NCBI GenBank assembly: GCA_016710435.1
Contig: JADJVV010000001.1
Coordinates: forward strand, 2,812,501-2,876,500
Source: Hyphomicrobiales bacterium
Lineage (GTDB): Bacteria; Pseudomonadota; Alphaproteobacteria; Rhizobiales; Aestuariivirgaceae
Reading direction: 5' to 3'
DNA length: 64,000 nt
The notes beneath the pieces are model-generated. The model saw nothing but the letters and a program-made list of their open reading frames with translations. It made no database searches and was not told the DNA's origin. Positions within the stretch are counted from its first letter, which is position 1; each line of letters opens with the position of its first letter. The position numbers and the translations under genes were made by a program. Positions 16,328 through 32,515 of the stretch are shown here, piece after piece.

Positions 16328-16759
16328 ATGGCGAAGAAAGTCGTCGGCTATGTCAAGCTGCAGGTTCCTGCAGGACAAGCCAACCCGTCACCGCCGATCG
16401 GACCGGCTCTCGGTCAGCGTGGCCTCAACATCATGGAATTCTGCAAGGCCTTCAATGCCGCCACGCAGAAGATGGAACCGGGTTCGCCGGTCCCGGTGGT
16501 CATCACCGCCTATCAGGACAAGTCCTTCACCTTCGAGATGAAGTCGCCGCCAGCGTCCTTCTTCCTGAAGAAGGCTGCCAAGATCAACGCCGGTTCCAAG
16601 GAGCCGGGCAAGAATCTCGTCGGCCAGGTGACCATGGCCCAGTGTCGTGAAATCGCCGAAGCCAAGCTCAACGGCATGAACTCCCGTGACCTCGAAGCAG
16701 GCGCGCGCGAGATCGCCGGTTCCGCCCGTTCAATGGGCCTCGAAGTGGTGGGAGAATAA
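16328..16759 (+). CDS. rplK: 50S ribosomal protein L11
   Basis: 143 aa: N-terminal domain with KLQVPAGQANPSPPIGPALGQRGLNIMEFCKAFN (PrmA methylation and thiostrepton region) and C-terminal RNA-binding domain. It forms the GTPase-associated centre with L10/L12 on 23S rRNA and is needed for RelA activation. Three bases separate it from rplA. Confidence 0.97.
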   Translation: MAKKVVGYVKLQVPAGQANPSPPIGPALGQRGLNIMEFCKAFNAATQKMEPGSPVPVVITAYQDKSFTFEMKSPPASFFLKKAAKINAGSKEPGKNLVGQVTMAQCREIAEAKLNGMNSRDLEAGAREIAGSARSMGLEVVGE

Positions 16760-16762
16760 GAC

Positions 16763-17461
16763 ATGGCAAAGCTCCCCAAGCGCATGCAGAAGAGCCACGC
16801 TGGCATCGACGCCAACAAGTCCTTCGGCCTCGATGAAGCCGTGAAGCTCGTCAAGGAACGCGCCATCGCCAAGTTCGACGAGACTATCGAAGTGTCGATG
16901 AACCTCGGCGTCGATCCGCGCCATGCTGACCAGATGGTCCGCGGCGTGTGCAACCTGCCGAACGGTTCGGGCCGCAAGGTCCGCGTCGGCGTGTTCGCCA
17001 AGGGCCCGAAGGCTGAAGAAGCCAAGAAGGCCGGTGCCGACGTTGTTGGCGCCGAAGATCTCTTCGAGATCGTCAACAAGGGCACGATCGACTTCGACCG
17101 CTGCATCGCCACGCCGGACATGATGGGCCTCGTCGGCCGTCTCGGCAAGGTGCTGGGCCCGCGCAACATGATGCCGAACCCCAAGGTCGGCACCGTGACG
17201 ATGGATGTCACCGCTGCGGTCAAGGCCGCCAAGGGTGGCGCTGTCGAGTTCCGCGTGGAGAAGGCCGGCATCGTGCAGGCCGGTATCGGCAAGGCATCGT
17301 TCTCCGCCGAACAGATCGCCCAGAACGTGCGCGCCTTCGTGGACGCCGTGAACAAGGCGAAGCCCACCGGTGCCAAGGGCACCTACGTGAAGAAGATTTC
17401 GATCTCGTCCACCATGGGTCCCGGCGTCAAGATCGACGCCGCTTCCACGGGTACGGCGTAA
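16763..17461 (+). CDS. rplA: 50S ribosomal protein L1
   Basis: 232 aa, the two-domain L1 of the 23S stalk involved in E-site tRNA release. Signature segments GRLGKVLGPRNMMPNPKVGTVT and the family C terminus ISSTMGPGVKID are present. In E. coli L1 represses its own rplK-rplA mRNA; a similar role here is inferred from gene order only. Confidence 0.97.
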   Translation: MAKLPKRMQKSHAGIDANKSFGLDEAVKLVKERAIAKFDETIEVSMNLGVDPRHADQMVRGVCNLPNGSGRKVRVGVFAKGPKAEEAKKAGADVVGAEDLFEIVNKGTIDFDRCIATPDMMGLVGRLGKVLGPRNMMPNPKVGTVTMDVTAAVKAAKGGAVEFRVEKAGIVQAGIGKASFSAEQIAQNVRAFVDAVNKAKPTGAKGTYVKKISISSTMGPGVKIDAASTGTA

Positions 17462-17774
17462 TCAAGAATACCCGTGCCGCGGAAATCAAACTCCGCGGCA
17501 TGGGCGCCAAAGGCCCTCAAGGCCCGAGGCACTCCTGTCCGAGATTGCCGGCGCGGTGTGAAAGCACCGCTTAATCCACAAGCCAGCATGAGATGGGTCA
17601 AGACGGAATTCGAATTGTCCACCCCGGTGGATCGTTCAGTCGGTTGCGACCTCAGAACCTGTGCGTGCCACTCCGGTGGAATGCATTGGGGACAGGCCAA
17701 GAGCGTTGCAGGGATTTCCCTGCAACAGGTCCAACCGGTGGGATGGAAACATCCCGCCACAACGGAGAGAGCAA
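17462..17774 (+). ncRNA. Structured leader upstream of rplJ (L10-leader type)
   Basis: A 313-base gap without a coding gene. It holds a 9-13 bp hairpin right after rplA (17471-17504), a six-base-pair element TCCACC..GGTGGA (17618-17631), a nine-base-pair hairpin GTTGCAGGG/CCCTGCAAC (17705-17726), and a nine-base-pair GAAA-loop hairpin (17737-17758) that ends six bases before the GGAGAG ribosome-binding site. The motif CCGGTGG followed shortly by AT occurs three times (17624, 17673, 17735). Position and structure fit autoregulation of rplJ-rplL by L10/L12; assignment to the known L10-leader family is inferred. Confidence 0.6.
17471..17504 (+). other. Hairpin at the rplA-rplJ junction
   Basis: TGCCGCGGA (17475-17483) pairs with TCCGCGGCA (17492-17500), extendable by CCCG/TGGG. 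No U-tract follows, so it is more likely an mRNA-stabilising or processing structure than a terminator. Confidence 0.55.
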
Positions 17775-18284
17775 GTGGAAAGAGCTGAAAAGAAAGAGCT
17801 CGTCGCAACGTTCAACACCGTGGCCAAGTCCACTGGTGTGCTCGTCGTGGCCCACAACAAAGGCTTGACTGCGAACCAGGTCCTCGACCTGCGGAACAAG
17901 ATGGCCAAGGCGGGCGCGACCGTAAAGGTCGTGAAGAACCGCCTCGCTGTGCGCGCTCTCGAAGGCACCGACGCTGCCGGAATCGCCAAGCTGTTCATCG
18001 GCCCCACCATGGTGGCCTATGGCGCTGACCCGGTTTCGGCCCCGAAGGTGGCTGCCGACTTCGCCAAGGCCCACGAGAAGTTCGTGGTCCTCGGCGGTGC
18101 CCTCGGCAAGACCACCCTCGATGCCAGCGGCGTCAAGGCACTCGCGGAACTGCCGTCGCTTGATCAACTGCGCGGCAAGATCATCGGGCTCATCCAGGCC
18201 CCGGCGACGAAGATCGCTGGTGTCCTGCAGGCGCCCGCTGGCCAACTGGCCCGCGTGTTCAATGCCTACGCCACGAAGAGCTGA
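17775..18284 (+). CDS. rplJ: 50S ribosomal protein L10
   Basis: 169 aa from the GTG at 17775, which has GGAGAG upstream and gives the normal N terminus (M/V-ERAEKKELV). A frame open further upstream is the structured leader. The globular 23S-binding domain is followed by the C-terminal helix (LARVFNAYATKS) that carries L7/L12 dimers to build the factor-recruiting stalk. Confidence 0.96.
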   Translation: MERAEKKELVATFNTVAKSTGVLVVAHNKGLTANQVLDLRNKMAKAGATVKVVKNRLAVRALEGTDAAGIAKLFIGPTMVAYGADPVSAPKVAADFAKAHEKFVVLGGALGKTTLDASGVKALAELPSLDQLRGKIIGLIQAPATKIAGVLQAPAGQLARVFNAYATKS

Positions 18285-18337
18285 TGCACAGCTTGTTGAA
18301 CTGAACCGAAACCGACTGAAACAAGAGAGTATACAAA

Positions 18338-18712
<375 letters not shown>

Positions 18713-18724
18713 CGCTTTTCGCTG

Positions 18725-18752
18725 CCGGCATCCGGATCATTCCGGATGCCGG
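18725..18752 (+). other. 12-bp perfect hairpin between rplL and rpoB
   Basis: CCGGCATCCGGA (18725-18736), loop TCAT, and its exact complement (18741-18752). No T-run follows. In E. coli the rplL-rpoB gap holds an attenuator and an RNase III site that set the ratio of ribosomal protein to polymerase; this hairpin is in the equivalent place. Confidence 0.6.
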
Positions 18753-18867
18753 TGGCGGCCAGTGAATGACGACGGTTTGTTTGAAGGTCCGGCGCCGGGT
18801 TTTCGAACAAGCCGTTTGGCGCGTCTCAGGCGCGCTTATTTGAAATCGTTGTGACAGGGAAGACAAG

Positions 18868-22995
<4,128 letters not shown>

Positions 22996-23068
22996 GACTT
23001 TCACACCACGCGTTTCGAGCCCACACGTTTAAAGGGCGGCACTGCCGCCAAAGAGGAGAACAGGACAC

Positions 23069-27238
<4,170 letters not shown>

Positions 27239-27262
27239 GGTCCGTACACAGATCAAATCAAA

Positions 27263-27288
27263 GGCCCGGAGCAATCCGGGCCTTTTTT
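27263..27288 (+). terminator. Rho-independent terminator after rpoC
   Basis: GGCCCGGA (27263-27270), GCAA tetraloop, TCCGGGCC (27275-27282), then six T residues. A-rich sequence on the other side may let it also serve the convergent permease gene. Confidence 0.95.
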
Positions 27289-27292
27289 GTTG

Positions 27293-28039
27293 TCAGAGGA
27301 GTTCGGTCATGGCCTTGGTGAAGATGAGCAACGCCAGCACCGCCAGCAGCATCAGGATGATGCGGCGGAATTTCGCCTCATCCACGCTCCTGAACGCATG
27401 ACCGCCGAGCCAGATGCCCGCGAGCAGGGCCGGGAGAAAAAGCACGGCACGGATGATCGTCTCGCCTGTCACCAGGTCCGCCATGCCCTGCATGAAGACG
27501 AGGCCAATCATATCCAGCGCCAGGAAGAAGAGGATGAGCGAGGCGCGGCCCGCCGCTGTACCTGCGGGCGTGGCGAAATAGAACAGGATCACCGGCGGGC
27601 CGCCGATGCCGAAGGCACCGTTGGCGATTCCCGATGCAGCGCCGGCCACCAGCGACAAGCCATGCCCCGGCATGCCCCGGAAACTGTAACCCCGTCCCAT
27701 CAAGGCGACGGAAGCCAGTACAAAGATTGCCAATGCAATCTGCATGGGCGCCGCAGGAACAGAGCTGAGCAGATAAACACCCGCAGGCGTTCCGATCACG
27801 GCCCCCGCAAGCAGCGGCACGATGGACCGCCAGTGTATGTCACGCCACACCGAGGGCAGCAGGTGCAGGCTCGCCGCAATCTCCATGAGGAAGATTGACG
27901 GGAATATTTGCGCCGGCGGATAGATGAGGGAAAGCGCTGAAATCGCCAGCAGCGAAAAACCGAAGCCTGAAAATCCCCGCACCACGGCGGCTAGGAAGAT
28001 GATGGCGAGGGCAACGGCCAGCCAGAGATCCAGTTGCAT
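27293..28039 (-). CDS. TauE/SafE family membrane transporter
   Basis: 248 aa from the ATG at 28039 (MQLDLWLAVALAIIFLAAVVRGFSGFGFSLLAISAL), with about eight hydrophobic helices and the family features VRGFSGFG near the start and ASGIANGAFGIGGPPVILFYF in the second half. The family exports sulfite, sulfoacetate and other organosulfur or organic anions across the inner membrane. A frame open to 28144 would add 35 residues with no membrane or family character. No sulfur-metabolism gene is adjacent, so the substrate is open. Confidence 0.8.
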   Translation of the reverse strand: MQLDLWLAVALAIIFLAAVVRGFSGFGFSLLAISALSLIYPPAQIFPSIFLMEIAASLHLLPSVWRDIHWRSIVPLLAGAVIGTPAGVYLLSSVPAAPMQIALAIFVLASVALMGRGYSFRGMPGHGLSLVAGAASGIANGAFGIGGPPVILFYFATPAGTAAGRASLILFFLALDMIGLVFMQGMADLVTGETIIRAVLFLPALLAGIWLGGHAFRSVDEAKFRRIILMLLAVLALLIFTKAMTELL

Positions 28040-28127
28040 GCGCGGCCCCGTTCCTGTTCGGCGCGACGCTATCCTGAATTCAGCGAAGGCGCTGCACCAG
28101 CGGCGACTCAGCTCTGGCACCAGCAGC

Positions 28128-28152
28128 AAAAAGGCCCGGATCACTCCGGGCC
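28128..28152 (-). terminator. Rho-independent terminator after the VOC gene
   Basis: Read on the minus strand: GGCCCGGA, loop GTGA, TCCGGGCC, then five T residues. The stem sequence is the same as in the rpoC terminator at 27263. Confidence 0.85.
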
Positions 28153-28183
28153 AGTACGCAACACCGCAACAAACAAAGTGGAA

Positions 28184-28585
28184 CTAGTGCACCACGCTCA
28201 GCGCATGCGCGCTGTCTGGCTCGATGAGGCCGATCATGGCGCCCGTCGCATCGGTCACGACCGCGAGTTTGCCCACACCGGGCACGGCCACGGGTGGGCG
28301 CATCACTTCGCCGCCGGAGTTTGAGGTGTCTTCCTCCGCCTTGTTGATGTCGTCGACGGAGAGATAGGTCATCCAGTGAGAGGGGATGCCTTCATAATCC
28401 GGCGCGGTCAGTTCGAAAACGCCGCCTACGGGCTTCCCGTCCTTGCGGGCAATCCAATAGCCGGATCCATCGGGCAGGCTTGTGGGCTCGAACTCCCAAC
28501 CGAGGGTGCGGCCATAGAAGGCCAGCGCGGCTTCCGGCTCCCAGGTGTTGAGTTCGTGCCACCAGTGGCGTTGCGGCATGGTCAT
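28184..28585 (-). CDS. VOC (glyoxalase/bleomycin-resistance fold) family protein
   Basis: 133 aa from the ATG at 28585, preceded by GAGGGAGAA; the longer frame to 28702 lacks support. Two beta-alpha-beta-beta-beta modules can be traced: WWHELNTWEPEAALAFYGRTLGWEFE and a second half ending GKLAVVTDATGAMIGLIEPD. Paired modules with His/Glu positions indicate a metal-dependent or metal-free VOC enzyme. The exact activity is not deducible. Confidence 0.82.
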   Translation of the reverse strand: MTMPQRHWWHELNTWEPEAALAFYGRTLGWEFEPTSLPDGSGYWIARKDGKPVGGVFELTAPDYEGIPSHWMTYLSVDDINKAEEDTSNSGGEVMRPPVAVPGVGKLAVVTDATGAMIGLIEPDSAHALSVVH

Positions 28586-28711
28586 CTTGTGTTCTCCCTC
28601 GCTCAGAAACTCTGATTCATGTCGCCGTGGCGGAAAACTGTCTGCGCCGTGGGGCGGGAGAAGGGCTGCATTGTGGCAAGCGCGCCCGGTGGATTGCCAC
28701 AATTCAAACCG

Positions 28712-28727
28712 TTAAGCGGAAGTTAAC
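28712..28727 (+). promoter_or_regulatory. CtrA-like binding box
   Basis: TTAA (28712-28715), seven bases, TTAAC (28723-28727): an exact match to the alphaproteobacterial CtrA full site TTAA-N7-TTAAC. It lies about 50 bases upstream of the first paralogue at 28777 and behind the divergent VOC gene. DivK, which acts on the CtrA pathway, is encoded in the same window. Confidence 0.55.
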
Positions 28728-28776
28728 CGTCTCCATCTAAGGTGGTGCCAGATGTGTGTGTCGCGGTGCGGGGTCA

Positions 28777-29592
28777 ATGATGTCGCGGAATGAAATTCGG
28801 CTGGACCAGATCCAGCAGCGTCTCGGTCCGATGAACAAGTCGCGCCAGACCCAGTACGATGAATACGGCTACGCCATTCCCCACATGCATGAAGATGAAA
28901 CCGCTGCGGAAGAGGGCACGACGCTCAATGCCGGGTTCATCGCCACCATCGTTGCGGCAAGTCTCACCGTGGGCATGGGCACGTTCTTTTTCATCGGTGG
29001 CGAAACGCCGGACCTCGGCTTCAACTGGGGCTTGGGTGCCAAGACGGAGGAGGGCGTCGCTCTCTCCGGGTCCGTGCTTGATCCCGTTTGCGGGAAAGAC
29101 TGGAAGGCCGATCTTCCGAACACCGACCAGATGTATTGCTACATGACGCGTCAGGTCTACCGGCTCTGTGACAAGGGCGAGTTCGATGCGCTGCTTGCCA
29201 CGATGAAGCGCTACGACCAGGACTACAAGGTCTGGCACCGCAAGTTCATGATGGCCACGTTCAAGACCATCGGCAAGTTGCAGACGCAAGGCATGCAGTT
29301 GGGCATGGAAGCGGCCAAGCTCGACCACATGAAAGGTTCGGACAAGAAACAGGTCGAACAGATGAACAAGGTACTCGGCGTTGCAGGCAACATCATGAAG
29401 CCAACTGATGACATGCTGGCCCAGCGCGCCGGCAAGGTGCCGGAATACCAGTTGGAGACGGCGGCTTTCTCTCTCGTCAAGGCCGGTTACATCACTGCCA
29501 AGGACATGAGCCGCGGCAAGCCGGAGTTCCTCACGTCGGCGCTGAAACGCGCTGGCAAGGTGAAGACGATCGCCTGTCCCAACAGGGATTGA
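28777..29592 (+). CDS. Membrane-anchored four-cysteine protein, unrecognised family (paralogue 1)
   Basis: 271 aa from ATG 28777 (28756 is an in-frame alternative). Cytoplasmic charged N terminus (about 1-50), one membrane helix (about 52-74), then a periplasmic helical domain with C105, C121, C131 and C267 and many Lys/Met. No known family is recognised. The C-x15-C-x9-C spacing, the RLCDKGE/RLCREGE motif and the ending with an Ala-Cys dipeptide near the C terminus are shared with the next gene three bases downstream, so the two are tandem paralogues. A CtrA-like box precedes it. Confidence 0.7.
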   Translation: MMSRNEIRLDQIQQRLGPMNKSRQTQYDEYGYAIPHMHEDETAAEEGTTLNAGFIATIVAASLTVGMGTFFFIGGETPDLGFNWGLGAKTEEGVALSGSVLDPVCGKDWKADLPNTDQMYCYMTRQVYRLCDKGEFDALLATMKRYDQDYKVWHRKFMMATFKTIGKLQTQGMQLGMEAAKLDHMKGSDKKQVEQMNKVLGVAGNIMKPTDDMLAQRAGKVPEYQLETAAFSLVKAGYITAKDMSRGKPEFLTSALKRAGKVKTIACPNRD

Positions 29593-29595
29593 TCC

Positions 29596-30210
29596 ATGAC
29601 CTTCGGCCAGTTCCGCCTTCTCGCCAGCACACTCAGCTTTGCGCTGTTCGGAACATTCTATTTGCCGGGTCTCGGGCCGTCACCCCTGTTCCCATGGCAG
29701 GAAGCACCGCAATCCGTCCTCGCCTCGAAATGCGAACGCCTCTGGCTGGATGAGGCGCGTAATGATCTGGCGCTCGAATGTTATCTTGCCTCCCAGACCG
29801 ATCGGCTGTGCCGGGAGGGCGAGAAGGCGCATCTTGTCTATTTCATCTCGCGCTATGAACAATCTCGCCGCCAGTACGATGCCAAGCTGTGGGGCTATCT
29901 GATCGGTGTCCAGTTCGGCATGGCAAAACCCGGCAAGACGGATTCCGCTGGCCGGCGCGAAGACACACTCGCCAGGCTCAATCGTGTGCAAGGTGAGCAG
30001 GCCCTGAAGCTGAAGAACGATGACAAATTTATCAAGGCCGTCAACATGCGCACCCTTATCGATACCGATCTCACCCGCATGGTGAGCAGGCTGGCGGCGA
30101 AGGGCTATGTGGAAGCAAACGATTTTGGCTGGCGCGCGCCGGATTGGGTGACGGAAGCCTTCACCGATGACCTGAAGGTGACGCCCGCCTGCAAGCAGCC
30201 CGCAGCCTAG
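29596..30210 (+). CDS. Secreted or anchored four-cysteine protein, unrecognised family (paralogue 2)
   Basis: 204 aa. A hydrophobic N terminus (about 7-27, LLASTLSFALFGTFYLPGLG) looks like a signal peptide or uncleaved anchor. The rest is helical and charged, with C46, C62, C72 and C199. The first three cysteines have exactly the spacing of paralogue 1 (C105/C121/C131). Other shared points: a Trp shortly after the first Cys, RLC-x-x-GE, RY, and a final segment with AC followed by K/P. Three bases after paralogue 1, so probably co-transcribed. Its stop overlaps the convergent PAP2 gene stop. Confidence 0.7.
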   Translation: MTFGQFRLLASTLSFALFGTFYLPGLGPSPLFPWQEAPQSVLASKCERLWLDEARNDLALECYLASQTDRLCREGEKAHLVYFISRYEQSRRQYDAKLWGYLIGVQFGMAKPGKTDSAGRREDTLARLNRVQGEQALKLKNDDKFIKAVNMRTLIDTDLTRMVSRLAAKGYVEANDFGWRAPDWVTEAFTDDLKVTPACKQPAA

Positions 30211-31211
30211 ACCGGCGCCTGCTGTTCTTCTTCTTCCGAATCCTCGGCATCGCTTTCGGCGATGGTCCAGATCATCAGCACACTGAGGATCGAGATGTAG
30301 CCATCCAGCGCATAGTGCCAGCCGAAGTAAACGGACCCGAACAGGATGATGCCGGCATAAGCCCAGGCGATACGCCCGGCGATGCGGTGGCGGCTGGCGA
30401 GGAACAGGGCGTTGAGGAAGGCGAGCGCCACGTGCAGGCTTGGCATGGCTGAAATGCCGGTGCCCAGCACCGTGTGCTGCGAGGTGTAAGCGGAATAGAG
30501 ATAGTCCGTGAGCCCCAACGTCTTGGGCCCGGCAGGACTGGCCTTCAAGGCCGCGATCAGGTCGGCGAAACGGTCGCCGCCCATCATTCGGTCGTAGAAT
30601 ACCGGCCCGGCCGAGGAGCCCGCGATCCGCACCAGCGAACTGAGCAGGATGACGCTGAGAGCGAAGGAGACGAAATAGCGGTCACGGCTGTCCTTGTCGG
30701 AAATGAAGGCCGCATAGACCAGAACGCCGGCAATCTCCACGAACCAGAGCTGCGAATAGAGAGCGAAAAGAATGGAATCGAGCGACTCCGGGAAAATTGC
30801 CCGGGTGATTCGCCACGGGTCGGTGAAATGGATTGCCGCATCCATGTCGGCCAGCACCTCGTCGGCATGGAAAGGAACGATGAAGGAGTATTCGTGCTTC
30901 AGGGTGGTAAAGGCGCTGGCGGAGATCACCAGCACGGCCATGATCGCCAAGGCACCCGTACCGCGTGTGCGGAGCTTCCAGCGCAGGAACGAGAGCGGAT
31001 GTGCAGGGGCGTGGTACATGGCCGCCCCCACGAGCCCCAGCAGCAGCAGCACCGGCAGGAGGAAATAGAAGCGCAGGATCGGATAGGCACCCAGCACCTC
31101 CAGGAAGGTGTTGGGAAACAGGATGAAGGCCATGGCACTGTAGAGCAGGCAGAAAGCCGCGACCTTCTGCGACATGCTCGGCATGTCCACCCATTGCTTG
31201 ACCTGTTCCAT
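30207..31211 (-). CDS. PAP2-type membrane phosphatase / phosphotransferase
   Basis: 334 aa from ATG 31211 (GTG at 31232 would add seven residues; neither has a good ribosome-binding site). About six hydrophobic helices. The C-terminal half carries the PAP2 phosphatase motifs GISAMPSLHVALA and, about 40 residues on, GWHYALDGYIS with the catalytic histidines; this is the subgroup resembling inositol-phosphorylceramide synthase-type PAP2 proteins. Likely acts on lipid phosphates at the periplasmic side of the inner membrane; the substrate is unknown. Convergent with paralogue 2, stops overlapping by four bases. Confidence 0.75.
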   Translation of the reverse strand: MEQVKQWVDMPSMSQKVAAFCLLYSAMAFILFPNTFLEVLGAYPILRFYFLLPVLLLLGLVGAAMYHAPAHPLSFLRWKLRTRGTGALAIMAVLVISASAFTTLKHEYSFIVPFHADEVLADMDAAIHFTDPWRITRAIFPESLDSILFALYSQLWFVEIAGVLVYAAFISDKDSRDRYFVSFALSVILLSSLVRIAGSSAGPVFYDRMMGGDRFADLIAALKASPAGPKTLGLTDYLYSAYTSQHTVLGTGISAMPSLHVALAFLNALFLASRHRIAGRIAWAYAGIILFGSVYFGWHYALDGYISILSVLMIWTIAESDAEDSEEEEQQAPV

Positions 31212-31232
31212 CCGTGACTCAGTTCCCGGCAC

Positions 31233-31651
31233 TCACTGCCATGGTTCTAGCCGGGGAGGCGTAAGCAATTTGTAAACCATGCCGATTCTGCAGTGCAGCA
31301 ATCATGGCGCGGCGCAAAAACGACGCACGATGTCGTATTCGAGCCAATAAGTGGCTGAAAGTCATGCCTTTTTGGCAGAAATCCGTGCGCAATCAAAACT
31401 GTTGACGGCGGCGTGGCCAGACAGTAGAAGCGCCCCAACTTCCGAGACTGCAGGCCGTCGGAGCTTTGCGCTCACGAAACGCTGACACGGAAGGAAAGAA
31501 AAGACATTCAAGAACACGCCCTCCAGACCTGGCCGGTTTGCAGGGCCTCTGGTTTTGAGCACTGGAAGGTTCCGGACCGGACCATCCACGTGCTTTTTGT
31601 CGTGTTTGAACCCCGGTTCGCAGAATTTTGCCAAGGTAGAGATAAGGCACA
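31233..31651 (+). other. Intergenic region and leader of the str operon
   Basis: 419 bases with no supported coding gene. It contains the promoter-like element at 31402-31430 and a leader of roughly 215 bases up to rpsL. The first part serves as the upstream region of the divergent PAP2 gene. No clear terminator or riboswitch was recognised. Confidence 0.6.
31402..31430 (+). promoter_or_regulatory. Candidate promoter of the str operon
   Basis: TTGACG (31402-31407), 17-base spacer, TAGAAG (31425-31430). Good sigma-70 match for an alphaproteobacterium, in the only large gap before the ribosomal run that starts at rpsL. Confidence 0.55.
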
Positions 31652-32023
31652 ATGCCGACGATCAACCAGTTGCTGCGCAAAGCCCGCACGAAGCCCACCT
31701 ATCGCAACAAGGTGCCGGCGATGCAGGCTTGCCCCCAGAAGCGCGGTGTTTGCACCCGTGTTTACACCACGACCCCGAAGAAGCCGAACTCTGCTCTCCG
31801 CAAGGTGGCCAAGGTTCGCCTCACCAATGGTTTTGAAGTGGTGAGCTACATTCCGGGCGAAGGCCATAACCTTCAGGAACACTCCGTGGTCATGATCCGC
31901 GGCGGCCGTGTGAAGGATCTTCCCGGCGTTCGTTATCACATCATCCGCGGCGTGCTCGATACACAGGGCCTGCCGAAGCGCCGCCAGCGCCGTTCCAAAT
32001 ACGGCGCCAAGCGTCCGAAGTAA
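31652..32023 (+). CDS. rpsL: 30S ribosomal protein S12
   Basis: 123 aa decoding-centre protein. MPTINQLLRKARTK opening, TPKKPNSALRKVAKVRLTNG with the lysine at the E. coli K43 position, and PGVRYHIIRGVLD. The wild-type lysines imply a streptomycin-sensitive ribosome. First gene of the str operon; 12 bases to rpsG. Confidence 0.98.
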   Translation: MPTINQLLRKARTKPTYRNKVPAMQACPQKRGVCTRVYTTTPKKPNSALRKVAKVRLTNGFEVVSYIPGEGHNLQEHSVVMIRGGRVKDLPGVRYHIIRGVLDTQGLPKRRQRRSKYGAKRPK

Positions 32024-32035
32024 GAGAGGTCAGAA

Positions 32036-32506
32036 ATGTCCCGTCGCCATCGCGCAGAAAAGCGTCTGATCAACCCGGATCCGAAGTTCGGTGATCTGAT
32101 CGTGTCCAAGTTCATGAACAACCTCATGGAGCAGGGCAAGAAGTCGGTCGCCGAAACCATCGTTTACGGCGCTCTCGAAGCCATCCAGAACAAGGCCAAG
32201 GCCGATCCGGTCCAGATGTTCCATCAGGCCCTCGACAACGTGGCCCCTGCGATCGAAGTGCGCTCGCGCCGCGTCGGTGGCGCCACGTATCAGGTTCCGG
32301 TCGAAGTCCGCACCGAGCGCCGCCAGGCCCTCGCTATCCGCTGGATCATCACCGCTGCCCGCAACCGCAACGAAAAGACCATGGTTGAACGTCTCTCCGG
32401 CGAATTGCTGGATGCCGCCAACAACCGCGGCACCGCTGTGAAGAAGCGCGAAGACACCCACAAGATGGCCGAAGCCAACCGCGCCTTCAGCCACTACCGC
32501 TGGTAA
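32036..32506 (+). CDS. rpsG: 30S ribosomal protein S7
   Basis: 156 aa, starts MSRRHRAEKR and has VGGATYQVPVEVR and the C-terminal HKMAEANRAFSHYRW typical of bacterial S7. It nucleates assembly of the 16S 3' domain and lines the E site. In E. coli it represses str translation; nine bases separate it from fusA. Confidence 0.97.
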   Translation: MSRRHRAEKRLINPDPKFGDLIVSKFMNNLMEQGKKSVAETIVYGALEAIQNKAKADPVQMFHQALDNVAPAIEVRSRRVGGATYQVPVEVRTERRQALAIRWIITAARNRNEKTMVERLSGELLDAANNRGTAVKKREDTHKMAEANRAFSHYRW

Positions 32507-32515
32507 GAGAAGATC

